DNA from: UBA8231 sp036011085
Lineage (GTDB): Bacteria > Latescibacterota > UBA2968 > UBA8231
NCBI GenBank assembly: GCA_036011085.1
Contig: DASCMS010000161.1
Coordinates: 13,101-77,100, forward strand
Length of the DNA stretch: 64,000 bases
Direction: 5' to 3'
Numbering within the stretch: position 1 is the first letter of the stretch; every line of letters starts with the position of its first letter. This document shows positions 53,335 to 61,535 of the stretch, in pieces. The translations under genes were made by a program, and so were the position numbers. The notes beneath the pieces were generated by a model. It was not told the DNA's origin and did not search any database. It worked only from the letters and a program-made list of their open reading frames with translations.

Positions 53335-55375
53335 GGGGAGACACTCCCGATCGCTGCTTCTGTTGATCCTCTGTCTCGGCGCGGTGCCGCGCTTCTGGTC
53401 ACTGGACTGGGATTGGGATTCACAGACCGGGATCTATCAGTCCGTGCACCCGGACGAAGCGACGTTGTTGTCGGCAGCCGGAGATCTTCGCCACACCCTC
53501 AAGCCTTCGATTACCAGCTACGGCGCGTTGTCATTGTATCTGCCCTGGTCCGCCACCCAGCCGTTGGCGTGGTTCGGCGTCGAGCCCTTCGACTTCGCCG
53601 ACGACACCAGCGCCCGATGGACCGTCCTGCTGGCACGGTCGATCTCGGCGGCGGCCGCCGTCCTCAGCCTGTGGCTCACGTGGGCTCTGGGACTGCGCCT
53701 CGGCGGCAGTCGGGCAGGCCTGCTAGGCGCCGCCTTGCTGGCGGTGTGCGTACTGCCCATCCAGCAGGCCCACTTCTACACGGTGGACACAGCTTTCACG
53801 GCGGCGACGCTTGCGGGTCTGCTGGCGGCAGTACGGTTGATGTCGAACCGCAGCGTCCTGGCGTGGGTGTTGGCCGGCCTCATGGTCGGCGCCACTGCGG
53901 CCCTGCGGATCAATGGACTGGCTCTGCTGGTACCTGTGACCGTCGTGGGCCTGATGCCGCTGCTGCACGCACGCACTCCGGCGATAATCCGCCACACTGC
54001 CGGGCGTGGCGCGATTGTCGGCGCGGCCGCCTTGCTGACGCTGGTGATGCTGCAGCCCTACATGATCCTGGACCCGGCCCACTACTTCGCGTACGGCGGC
54101 ATCAACAATCTGCGCTCAGTCCTCACGATCGCGGTAGGCGACATGTCGCGGATCTGGACTCTCTACGACTCGGCGCAGACGCCCGTCCTGTTCCACCTCG
54201 GCAGCCTCCTGTTCCATGGCATGGGCCCCCTGCTGCAGGTAGCTGGCCTGGCGGGGTTCGTCTACCTGGCCTGGCGGCGGCAGCCGGCAGACATCGTCGT
54301 GCTCGTGTGGTCTGTAACCCTCATCCTGCTGCTGTCGCGCCTGGAGGCCAAGAACGCGCGCTACATGCTCCCCCTGGTACCCGTGCTGTGCGTCATGGCA
54401 GCGGTGGTGCTCGATGCGGGTTTGCGGCGCGCTCGCGGGGCCTGGCGCACCGTTGTTCTTGTGGGGACGACGGTGACCCTGCTGTCGACGGCGATGTACG
54501 GGCTCGCCTACCTGCGGGTGTTGTCGTCACCCAACAGTCGACTCGAAGCCGTCGCCGCTCTTCCCGGTCTGTTCCCAGAGGGGGGTGCAGTAGGGTACGA
54601 GAAGACCGGTGTCAGCCTCGACGGTCTCGCTCCCGACGCCGGCATAGACTGGCAGCCCGACATCGCCGGGGAGGTGTTCAACCTCGATCCTTTCCTGCTT
54701 CGCTCCGACGCGGCCGTGCTGTTGGTGGACTGGCTCAGCGATCTCGATGGGCTCGCTCTGGTCGACGTCGCCCGCTACCGGCACTTCGCCGCGGTCCCGG
54801 GGCGCTACCCGGTGCTAGCCGAATTCTACCGCCGGCTCCACGAGGGCGAACTCGGCTTCGAAGTCATCGCCGAATTCCACACAGATCCCGGGCTGGGGCC
54901 CTGGTCACTCGAGTACCGGGAGGACACCGACCCCTCCTTCTACGGCTTCGACCATCCCCTGATCACGGTGTTGCGGCGCGGCCACGAGGCGGGGATCGAG
55001 GCTCTGAAGGCTGCCTGGGTCGAGGATCTGCGGCAGGATCGGGACGGTTTCGACATGTACGTACTGGAAGCCGGGCGGCAGCTGCGGGCCGACGAGCTGG
55101 CGTCCGCAACGGCCGCTCTCGATCTGGCCGCTGAGAATCGACCCGACCATTTCCTGGTGAAGCTGATGCGCTGCGAGATCGAGCTCAGATCCGGACGCAC
55201 CGACAAGGCGGGAGATCTGTGGCGTTCGATCCTGCGGGAGATGGGCCCACCGGATGAGCTTTCGTTGTGGGAACACGAGCAGCAGGGGCTGGTCTATGCC
55301 GGCCGCACTCTGACGCGTCTGGGCGCCACCGCCCTCGGCGCCCGTTGCCTCGAGATCGGCAGCAGGGAGCATTAG
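53312..55375 (+). CDS. PMT/ArnT-like membrane glycosyltransferase
   Basis: 687 aa from ATG 53312, which lies inside the right end of the MITE-like element. An in-frame TTG at 53246 is also inside it and gives a non-conserved extension. The first transmembrane segment follows at once (SRSLLLLILCLGAVPRFW). The short cytoplasm-to-periplasm pattern with a periplasmic Asp-containing loop (VHPDEATLLSAAGDL) is typical of GT39/GT83 enzymes, then about 10 more helices to residue 400. The C-terminal 270 residues are soluble and of unknown fold. It probably transfers a sugar from a polyprenyl-phosphate donor to a lipid or protein. Confidence 0.82.
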   Translation: MGCSDRLLGRHSRSLLLLILCLGAVPRFWSLDWDWDSQTGIYQSVHPDEATLLSAAGDLRHTLKPSITSYGALSLYLPWSATQPLAWFGVEPFDFADDTSARWTVLLARSISAAAAVLSLWLTWALGLRLGGSRAGLLGAALLAVCVLPIQQAHFYTVDTAFTAATLAGLLAAVRLMSNRSVLAWVLAGLMVGATAALRINGLALLVPVTVVGLMPLLHARTPAIIRHTAGRGAIVGAAALLTLVMLQPYMILDPAHYFAYGGINNLRSVLTIAVGDMSRIWTLYDSAQTPVLFHLGSLLFHGMGPLLQVAGLAGFVYLAWRRQPADIVVLVWSVTLILLLSRLEAKNARYMLPLVPVLCVMAAVVLDAGLRRARGAWRTVVLVGTTVTLLSTAMYGLAYLRVLSSPNSRLEAVAALPGLFPEGGAVGYEKTGVSLDGLAPDAGIDWQPDIAGEVFNLDPFLLRSDAAVLLVDWLSDLDGLALVDVARYRHFAAVPGRYPVLAEFYRRLHEGELGFEVIAEFHTDPGLGPWSLEYREDTDPSFYGFDHPLITVLRRGHEAGIEALKAAWVEDLRQDRDGFDMYVLEAGRQLRADELASATAALDLAAENRPDHFLVKLMRCEIELRSGRTDKAGDLWRSILREMGPPDELSLWEHEQQGLVYAGRTLTRLGATALGARCLEIGSREH

Positions 55376-55390
55376 TCCGGTGCCCTTGGC

Positions 55391-55442
55391 AAGACCGCTG
55401 AGGGTACTCTGTATATGCTGGTAAGGGCAGCCCTGCGGTCTT
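55391..55442 (+). ncRNA. Predicted structured leader of the beta-mannosidase mRNA
   Basis: An 8-bp outer stem AAGACCGC/GCGGTCTT (55391-55398, 55435-55442) encloses two small hairpins (GAG-GGTA-CTC at 55400-55409; AGG-GCAG-CCT at 55424-55434), giving a three-way-junction shape 28 bases before the ATG. A TATATG box lies in the junction. It could be a cis-regulatory RNA or the terminator of the upstream gene; no T tract follows. Confidence 0.35.
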
Positions 55443-55470
55443 CAATACAGACGAGAGACAGAATCCAGCG

Positions 55471-57933
55471 ATGACACGGTTCGACCTGAGTGGCACCTGG
55501 CGCCTCTGCGGTGCCGGGCACGATATACCGGTGAACATTCCCGGAGATACCCACAGCGCCTTGCTGGCCGCAGACTGCATCGGTGATCCCTACTGGGGCA
55601 CGAACGAGCTGGATCTGCAGGCGCTGAACGCCGAGGACTGGATCTTCTCCCGGTCCTTCGAAGTCGACGCCGAGACATTGGCGGCACCTTCGGTGTACCT
55701 GCACTTCGACAGTATCGACACGGTGGCCACCGTATTCGTCAACGGCATGCAGGTAGGCGACAGCGACAACATGTTCAGCCGCTGCCGCTTCTCCGTGAAA
55801 CAGCAGCTCCGTCCGGGCGCCAACGAAGTAGAGGTGCGTGTACGCGCCGCCGAGAAGGTGGCTGCCGAACGTGTGGCCCACATGCCCTACGAGATACCTG
55901 GATCCGACTACCCGGTGCAGTCTCCCCACCGCAATCTGGTGCGTAAGGTGCAGTGTCACGCCGGTTGGGACTGGGGATGCTGTCTGATGGTGGCCGGTCT
56001 GTACGGGGAGGTGTATCTGGACGCAGCCGCGCCGGGTCGCATCGAGTATGTCTACACCGAACAGCAACATACCGACGGACGTTGTCAGGTGCAGGTCTGT
56101 GTGGAGGTCGAGGCGGCCGAGGCCGGAACAACCCAGCTGATTGTGGAGTTCGACGGTCAACGGCTGGCAAGGGAAGTGGAGCTGTCCCTCGGGCTGAACG
56201 TGTTGAGCGAAACCGTCACCGTGGAGAATCCACAACTCTGGTGGCCCAACGGGCACGGTGAACAGCCTCTCTATGAACTGTCCGTACAGATCGCCGGCGA
56301 TCACGTGACCCGACGGCTGGGGCTGCGTCAGCTTCAGTTGATCTCAGAAGCGGACGGCATCGGGCTCGGCTTCAAGTTTTGCGTCAACGGCCGCGACATT
56401 TTCGCCAAGGGCGCCAACTGGATCCCCTGCGACGCCTTGCCCGCGCGACAGACGAGGGGTGTTCTCGATGACCTGTTGAGCAGCGCCGCCGACGCTCACA
56501 TGAACATGATCCGCGTGTGGGGGGGCGGGCAGTACGAGTCCGAGGACTTCTACGAGCTGTGCGATGAGAAGGGGTTGATGGTCTGGCAGGACTTCATGTT
56601 CTCCTGCTCGACGTACCCGGCGACGGAGGAGTTTCTTGCCAGCGTTGAAGAGGAGGCCCGACACCAGGTCAAGCGACTGCGCGATCACGCCTGCATCGCT
56701 CTCTGGTGTGGCAACAACGAAGACCTGGGTGCGCTCAACTGGTTCGAGATCTCGCGGCAGAACCGCGATCGCTACGTCGTGGACTACGACCGGCTGACCG
56801 AAGGTATACTGGGACGTGTTGTCGACGAGTGTGATCCGGCGCGGACGTTCTGGCCCTCCTCGCCCTGTGGCGGCAGAGGAGACTACTCGGACAACTGGCA
56901 TGACGACAGCCGTGGTGACATGCACTACTGGCAGGTCTGGCACTCGGGGGAGTCCTTCGACTCCTACTACGACGTGACGCCGCGTTTCTGTTCTGAATTC
57001 GGCTACCAGTCGTTCCCGTCGATGCCCACGATTCGCACCTACGCGCCGGAGGACCAGTTCAATGTCACGGCACCGATCATGGAGCACCATCAGCGCAACG
57101 TGGGCGGTAACTCCAAGATCACCGAGATGTTCACCCGCTACTTCCGCATGCCGGACGGCTTCGACAACTTCGTCTACCTGAGTCAGGTGCAGCAGGGACT
57201 GGCCATCAAGACGGCCGTAGAACACTGGCGACACTTGAGGCCCACGTGTATGGGTACGCTCTACTGGCAGCTGAACGACCTGTGGCCCGTATGCTCGTGG
57301 TCATCACTGGAGTACGGCGGCAAATGGAAGCTGCTGCACTACATGGCCAGGCGCTTCTATGGGCCGACCATCCTGTCCGCCTTCCAGACCCGGGATAACG
57401 AGGGTCAGGACATCGTCGAGCTGTGGGCGACGAACGATCAACCGGAGGCAGTGCAGGCCCGGGCTGCCCTGCGCCTGTTCGACTTCACCGGCCAGCAGGT
57501 GCGGTCCATCGACCTCTCCGGCCAGGTCGAGGCAAGCGGTGCGCAGCTGCTGGGGCGGTACCAAGTTGACGAACTGGCGCCACGACGGACCGATGTCTTC
57601 GCCGTACTCGATCTGCAGGTCGGTGAGAAGAGCTTCCGCAACGAGCACGTCTTCACCACCTGGAAGTCCTGCGAGTTGCCGCAGGCGAAGGTGGCGTGGA
57701 CCGTGGCGGCGCTGGAGGCCAGGCGTTTCAGAGTCACGCTGACGACGGACGCACCTGCCTTCTACGTGAGCCTCGATGTCGAAGGTGGACGCGGCGAGTT
57801 TGACGACAACTGTTTCACGCTGTTGCCCGACGAGGAGAAGGAGATCGTCTTCACCAGCAAGGGCACACCACCGTCAGCCGAGCAGCTGCAGCAGTCGCTG
57901 TCGGTACATCATCTGCGCACGACCTACCATTGA
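55471..57933 (+). CDS. GH2 beta-mannosidase
   Basis: 820 aa. The GH2 layout is a sugar-binding jelly roll (1-180), an Ig-like domain (190-290), the TIM barrel (about 295-620) and C-terminal Ig domains. Acid/base E417 (WCGNNED) and nucleophile E509 (FCSEFGYQS) are in place, and the barrel opening GANWIPCDAL with IRVWGGGQYESEDFYELCDEKGLMVWQDFMF is typical of beta-mannosidases rather than beta-galactosidases or glucuronidases. No signal peptide is seen. Activity is likely on beta-1,4-mannosides from mannans or N-glycans. It is convergent with the TonB receptor gene, and a 14-bp palindrome spans the two stops. Confidence 0.93.
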   Translation: MTRFDLSGTWRLCGAGHDIPVNIPGDTHSALLAADCIGDPYWGTNELDLQALNAEDWIFSRSFEVDAETLAAPSVYLHFDSIDTVATVFVNGMQVGDSDNMFSRCRFSVKQQLRPGANEVEVRVRAAEKVAAERVAHMPYEIPGSDYPVQSPHRNLVRKVQCHAGWDWGCCLMVAGLYGEVYLDAAAPGRIEYVYTEQQHTDGRCQVQVCVEVEAAEAGTTQLIVEFDGQRLAREVELSLGLNVLSETVTVENPQLWWPNGHGEQPLYELSVQIAGDHVTRRLGLRQLQLISEADGIGLGFKFCVNGRDIFAKGANWIPCDALPARQTRGVLDDLLSSAADAHMNMIRVWGGGQYESEDFYELCDEKGLMVWQDFMFSCSTYPATEEFLASVEEEARHQVKRLRDHACIALWCGNNEDLGALNWFEISRQNRDRYVVDYDRLTEGILGRVVDECDPARTFWPSSPCGGRGDYSDNWHDDSRGDMHYWQVWHSGESFDSYYDVTPRFCSEFGYQSFPSMPTIRTYAPEDQFNVTAPIMEHHQRNVGGNSKITEMFTRYFRMPDGFDNFVYLSQVQQGLAIKTAVEHWRHLRPTCMGTLYWQLNDLWPVCSWSSLEYGGKWKLLHYMARRFYGPTILSAFQTRDNEGQDIVELWATNDQPEAVQARAALRLFDFTGQQVRSIDLSGQVEASGAQLLGRYQVDELAPRRTDVFAVLDLQVGEKSFRNEHVFTTWKSCELPQAKVAWTVAALEARRFRVTLTTDAPAFYVSLDVEGGRGEFDDNCFTLLPDEEKEIVFTSKGTPPSAEQLQQSLSVHHLRTTYH

Positions 57934-57937
57934 GGAA

Positions 57938-57951
57938 GCTGACCGGTCAGC
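57938..57951. terminator. Palindrome at convergent gene ends
   Basis: GCTGACCGGTCAGC, a perfect 14-bp palindrome, lies between the beta-mannosidase stop (57931-57933) and the TonB receptor stop (57947-57949). It could act as a weak bidirectional stem. No T tract is present on either side, so a true intrinsic terminator is not established. Confidence 0.35.
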
Positions 57952-60166
57952 GGTCATAGCCGACCGTCAGGTAGAAGCTGCGCCCCCGCGCCGGCAGGTT
58001 GCCCACACTCAGATGCTCGTTGTAAGCGCGATCGAAGACGTTCTCCACACCCAGCTGCAGTCGCACATGGCGCTCCACCTCCCACGCCCCCCGTACGTCC
58101 ACCACCGCGTAGCCGGGTGTCACATCCTCCCATGTCGTGCGGCGGGCGATCCGGTTCTGTCGTGCCGCCAGTCGCGAGCCCACCTGCAGCCAGCCATCAG
58201 CCCGCGTCCATGTCAGTTTCGCCGTGCCCTTCAAAGGCGAAATCATCGGCAAGGGCTCATCCAGGGCCTGGTTCTGGCCGTACGTCCAGGTGCCGCCCAC
58301 GGTCAGCTCGATCGTACGGGTTGGCCGCAGGGCCGCATCCACTTCCAGGCCGGCCAGCTCGGCCTCTGACAGGTTCTGAAACGTCTTGAAGCCAGGCTCA
58401 TCGAGCACTCCGGCGATGTATTGGCTCACGCGCTGGACGTAGACGCTGGCGGCGAGGCCCAGGCGGTCTCCCCGGTGATCGAGACCCAGCTCCACCTGGT
58501 CGCCGTGCTCGGTGTCCAGCCGCGGATTGCCATGGTAGAAGGCACCGTCGCCCGCGTCGTAGAGAAAGAAACCGTAGGCCTCGGTGTGGGACGGCTGACG
58601 ACTGCTGTGAGCCAGACCCAGACGCAGCTGGGTTCGAGGCGCCGCCTCCCAGGCTGCCACCACTCCATAGCTGGCAGCCAGGTCTCGGCGCGACAGGTCG
58701 GCGGCTGAGAAGCGGCTGGCCACCTGTCGCCGACCCAGCTCGTCGGCCAACTTGCTGTCGACGCCGTCGAGCCGGGTGTCCAAACGAAGACTGAAACCTC
58801 CTGGCAGGCGCTGATGGACATCGGCGGCCAGCGCGATATGGTTGCTGCGTACGTCTCCCAGATTCAGCAGATACATGGGTGTCACATCCGGTTGCGTGCT
58901 CAACATTTTCATGTCGGCGAAGGCAGCCAGCCGGTAGGCGTCGACCACCAGTCGCAGGTCGCGCGTGGTAGTCGCAGCTTCCAGCTCCTGACGCCATCCC
59001 CAGGTGCGGGTATTGCCGTACATGGGCATGTGCATGTCGGTCATGACCTGACGCTGGCCGACGTCGCGGTCGTCATCATCCATCCAGTGGTCGACGCGAC
59101 TGTGGTAGATCCTTGATCGCAGCGATTTCAGCCCGGTGCCAGGGGCCGCCTCTGTATATGTATGGGTGGCGCTGACGAGCAGCGACTGGGCCTTGCGAGT
59201 GTCCATGAGCAGCGCTGGATACCCCGCGTCCCAGGCGCGGTCCCCGAGAACGCCGACATCGAGGCGCTGCTTCGGCCCCAGACGGCGCGAGACATCCAGC
59301 TTGGCGTTGACCTTGCTGAACCCGGTACCGCTCAGGGTCTGTTTTCCCCCGGCATGGACAGCACCGCCGCGCTGCAGCGCCCCCGTAGCCCGCATCGCCG
59401 TATACGGACCTGCCGTATTCAAGCCTGCACTCCAGCTCTGCAGAGCCGACCCGGTTTCATAGCCGGATTGAAGGAATACCCCGCGGGGCCGGGAGAATTC
59501 TGCCTTGCGCGTGATCAGATCGATGCTGCCGGCCAGGCTTTGCGCTCGCGTCAGATCGAAGCCCCCTTTGGTCACCTCGAGGCGCTCCAGATTGCCCACC
59601 TCAACGTAGGCTGTCACCGGGTCCATACGGTCGACGCAGGCGGGAATCATGTGCATGCCATCGATGAGGACACCGACGCGCGCCCCCTGCATACCGCGCA
59701 GGGAGGGCTCGTGACCGAAGTGCCCGCGGCTGACCATGTCGATGCCGGCGACCTGCGCCAGGGCGCCCGTCGTCGACTGGCGATGCCGATCGCTGTGGAT
59801 GGAGATCTCGTCGGGTACAGCCTGCCCGGTCACCAGAACTTCATCTGAAACGCGCAGTGCCTCGGGCTGCAGTCGCACGGTGACGGGACCGGGTGACGGC
59901 AGGAGCAGCGCGGAAGTGCGGTAGCCCAGAGCCGAGATGTGGCACGGGAGACTGCCGGCGGCTGCCTCCAGGGCGACGACGCCAGCACTGTCTGGCAGCA
60001 CCCAGGCGTCGTCCACCTGCACCATGGCGTGAGTCACCGGTGCGCCCGTCTCCCCATCGATGATGTGGACGAGCCACCCGCCCCTGGAATGGGAATCGGA
60101 CTGGGCGTCAATTCTGACGACTGCCAGCAGGACCAGGCAGAACCCGGTGATCGTCCGGCGACACAC
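57947..60166 (-). CDS. TonB-dependent copper receptor, OprC/NosA-like
   Basis: 739 aa from GTG 60166, two bases after the lipoprotein stop. Signal peptide (about 1-21), carboxypeptidase-regulatory-like domain (about 32-100), plug (about 105-225) and beta-barrel, ending with a strand and terminal aromatic/charged residue (FYLTVGYDR). In the plug, AC177VDRM181DPVTAY matches the C-x3-M-D-P-x-TAY motif of OprC/NosA copper receptors. A Met-rich loop (MTDMHMPMYGN) could also bind copper. It imports a metal or metal chelate with TonB/ExbBD energy. It is the last gene of a three-gene operon with a metal-binding-like lipoprotein and a Cys-rich small protein. Confidence 0.88.
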   Translation of the reverse strand: MCRRTITGFCLVLLAVVRIDAQSDSHSRGGWLVHIIDGETGAPVTHAMVQVDDAWVLPDSAGVVALEAAAGSLPCHISALGYRTSALLLPSPGPVTVRLQPEALRVSDEVLVTGQAVPDEISIHSDRHRQSTTGALAQVAGIDMVSRGHFGHEPSLRGMQGARVGVLIDGMHMIPACVDRMDPVTAYVEVGNLERLEVTKGGFDLTRAQSLAGSIDLITRKAEFSRPRGVFLQSGYETGSALQSWSAGLNTAGPYTAMRATGALQRGGAVHAGGKQTLSGTGFSKVNAKLDVSRRLGPKQRLDVGVLGDRAWDAGYPALLMDTRKAQSLLVSATHTYTEAAPGTGLKSLRSRIYHSRVDHWMDDDDRDVGQRQVMTDMHMPMYGNTRTWGWRQELEAATTTRDLRLVVDAYRLAAFADMKMLSTQPDVTPMYLLNLGDVRSNHIALAADVHQRLPGGFSLRLDTRLDGVDSKLADELGRRQVASRFSAADLSRRDLAASYGVVAAWEAAPRTQLRLGLAHSSRQPSHTEAYGFFLYDAGDGAFYHGNPRLDTEHGDQVELGLDHRGDRLGLAASVYVQRVSQYIAGVLDEPGFKTFQNLSEAELAGLEVDAALRPTRTIELTVGGTWTYGQNQALDEPLPMISPLKGTAKLTWTRADGWLQVGSRLAARQNRIARRTTWEDVTPGYAVVDVRGAWEVERHVRLQLGVENVFDRAYNEHLSVGNLPARGRSFYLTVGYDR

Positions 60167-60168
60167 GG

Positions 60169-60969
60169 CTACTGCACCGTCATGTCGAATCCGGTGGTCA
60201 ACAGTTCCTCACCCGATTCTCCGAGGGCCAGATCGACATGCCAGTCCCCGGTCATGGTGAAGTTCACCGTGCCGTGATAGTGGCCGTCGGTTGCCGCCGC
60301 CGCCACCGGCGCCACGTTGCCCGAGGATCCGTGATTCATCGAAGGCATGGAGACGTCCATATCGATGTCGAGATCGGTGACGGCCGGAAAGGACATCATC
60401 GACGCCCGTCGATGGACACAAAGTTCGAGATCGTTGGGACCGACCCGCGGTGACCGGGGTTCGATAAGCGTGACGAAGAAGCGCTCGTCACCGACGCTGA
60501 TCGCTTGCACGTGGCTGCCGGGACCCACCTCGACATCCAGAGACAGCGTACCGCTGTGGCTCTCCGTCTCGAAGGCGACGTTCATCTCCCACATCCCCGA
60601 CATGATGAAGATGGTAGCTGTTGTGAACAGGCTGTCACCGCCTGCGATGACCGCCTCCTGGGGCGCGCTGTGGGACATGGTGCTGCCGTCATCGTGCTGC
60701 ATGTGCATCATCGGTGTCAGCACCACCTGGGCATCGTCGATGATGGTACCGGTATCCGCGTCGCGCAGGCCGATGGTGAGACGGGCGTAGCCGATGGTGG
60801 GACTTTGCTCGGAGTAGAGGGTGACCTCCACCGGGCTGTCCGCCGCACTGCCTATCTGCAGCAGTGACGGGCCATCGGGGGCTGTCGGGTGATTGTCGTC
60901 GCCACAGCCGCTGATCAGCGCGGCCAGGGCGGCGGCAATGGCCGAACTACGTCGTACGAGTGCGTACAT
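60169..60969 (-). CDS. Met/His-rich lipoprotein with two FixH/YtkA-like domains
   Basis: 266 aa. A lipobox ISGC places the lipidated Cys at 22. Two Ig-like halves follow with possible metal clusters: MMHMQHDDGSTMSHS in the first and MDVSMPSMNHGSSGN with DGHYHGTVNFTM in the second. The strand ends (IFIMSGMWEMNVAFE, FTMTGDWHVDLALGE) match the YtkA/FixH-like fold seen in CopC-like and other copper-handling proteins. Probably periplasmic, copper-binding and working with the OprC-like receptor just downstream (2-bp gap). Its upstream gap to the Cys-rich gene (60970-61108) shows no gene. Confidence 0.8.
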   Translation of the reverse strand: MYALVRRSSAIAAALAALISGCGDDNHPTAPDGPSLLQIGSAADSPVEVTLYSEQSPTIGYARLTIGLRDADTGTIIDDAQVVLTPMMHMQHDDGSTMSHSAPQEAVIAGGDSLFTTATIFIMSGMWEMNVAFETESHSGTLSLDVEVGPGSHVQAISVGDERFFVTLIEPRSPRVGPNDLELCVHRRASMMSFPAVTDLDIDMDVSMPSMNHGSSGNVAPVAAAATDGHYHGTVNFTMTGDWHVDLALGESGEELLTTGFDMTVQ

Positions 60970-61108
60970 GAGTGATCCTCTCGCAATAGAGCATGGGCAC
61001 GGACCACCAACGCTCTGCGGGAGTCGCAGGGATTCCTGGCAGCGTGGCGGTACCGATGTACTGGAAGCGAGATCGTGGCACAGACCTGTGGAGGCCGGCC
61101 ACGGCGGA

Positions 61109-61486
61109 TCAGCGAGGGACTTTGTCCGGACCGTCCAGCTGAACGGAGAGAGTCGTCAGGTGCAGACGCCCCGGGGAAAGGTCCACTGGCGCAGGATGCG
61201 GGGGACCGGTGGTGACGGCGAGGAGATGCTCCGGAAACGCCGCGTACTGAAGAATCAGCTGCACATCTTCAGCATGGCACCCGGCCGCCACCAGACAGGC
61301 ACCGGAGCTGGCGCCGGCGACAGCTTCCGGAACCGGGCACTGGCAGACATCCGTGCTGCAGGGGCAGGCATCCGCGGCAGCTGCCGGGGACAGATGCGCA
61401 CTGGGCAGTTGCACCAGGAGGCCAGCGTACAGACCCAGCAGCAGAATCCCGGCAAGGCGACGGCGATGAGGCAGCAGACAACTCAT
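61109..61486 (-). CDS. Small secreted Cys-rich protein, copper-module member
   Basis: 125 aa from ATG 61486. The signal peptide (RRLAGILLLGLYAGLLVQLPSAH) is followed by a compact Cys cluster CPCSTDVCQCPV (four Cys in 12 residues), then two more Cys (ACLVAAGCHAED). No family is recognised with confidence; DUF2946-like small proteins are often found by TonB copper receptors. Its start is fixed by the promoter. It is followed 139 bases later by the lipoprotein gene, so the mRNA may have an unannotated spacer. Possible function: copper binding or chaperoning outside the cytoplasm. Confidence 0.6.
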   Translation of the reverse strand: MSCLLPHRRRLAGILLLGLYAGLLVQLPSAHLSPAAAADACPCSTDVCQCPVPEAVAGASSGACLVAAGCHAEDVQLILQYAAFPEHLLAVTTGPPHPAPVDLSPGRLHLTTLSVQLDGPDKVPR

Positions 61487-61493
61487 AGATAAA

Positions 61494-61521
61494 AGGATAC
61501 AGAGGTCCGTTGATACGTCAA
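61494..61521 (-). promoter_or_regulatory. Sigma70-like promoter of the copper-uptake operon
   Basis: On the minus strand: -35 TTGACG (61521-61516), a 16-base spacer, -10 TATCCT (61499-61494), and the ATG at 61486 only seven bases downstream. No SD is present, so the mRNA should be leaderless, as for the AlbA_2 operon. Confidence 0.6.
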
Positions 61522-61535
61522 GGCCGGTCTGTCGA

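Noticed and set aside
57938..57951. Intrinsic terminator
   Set aside because: The palindrome lacks a loop and T tract on either strand; kept only as a low-confidence stem.
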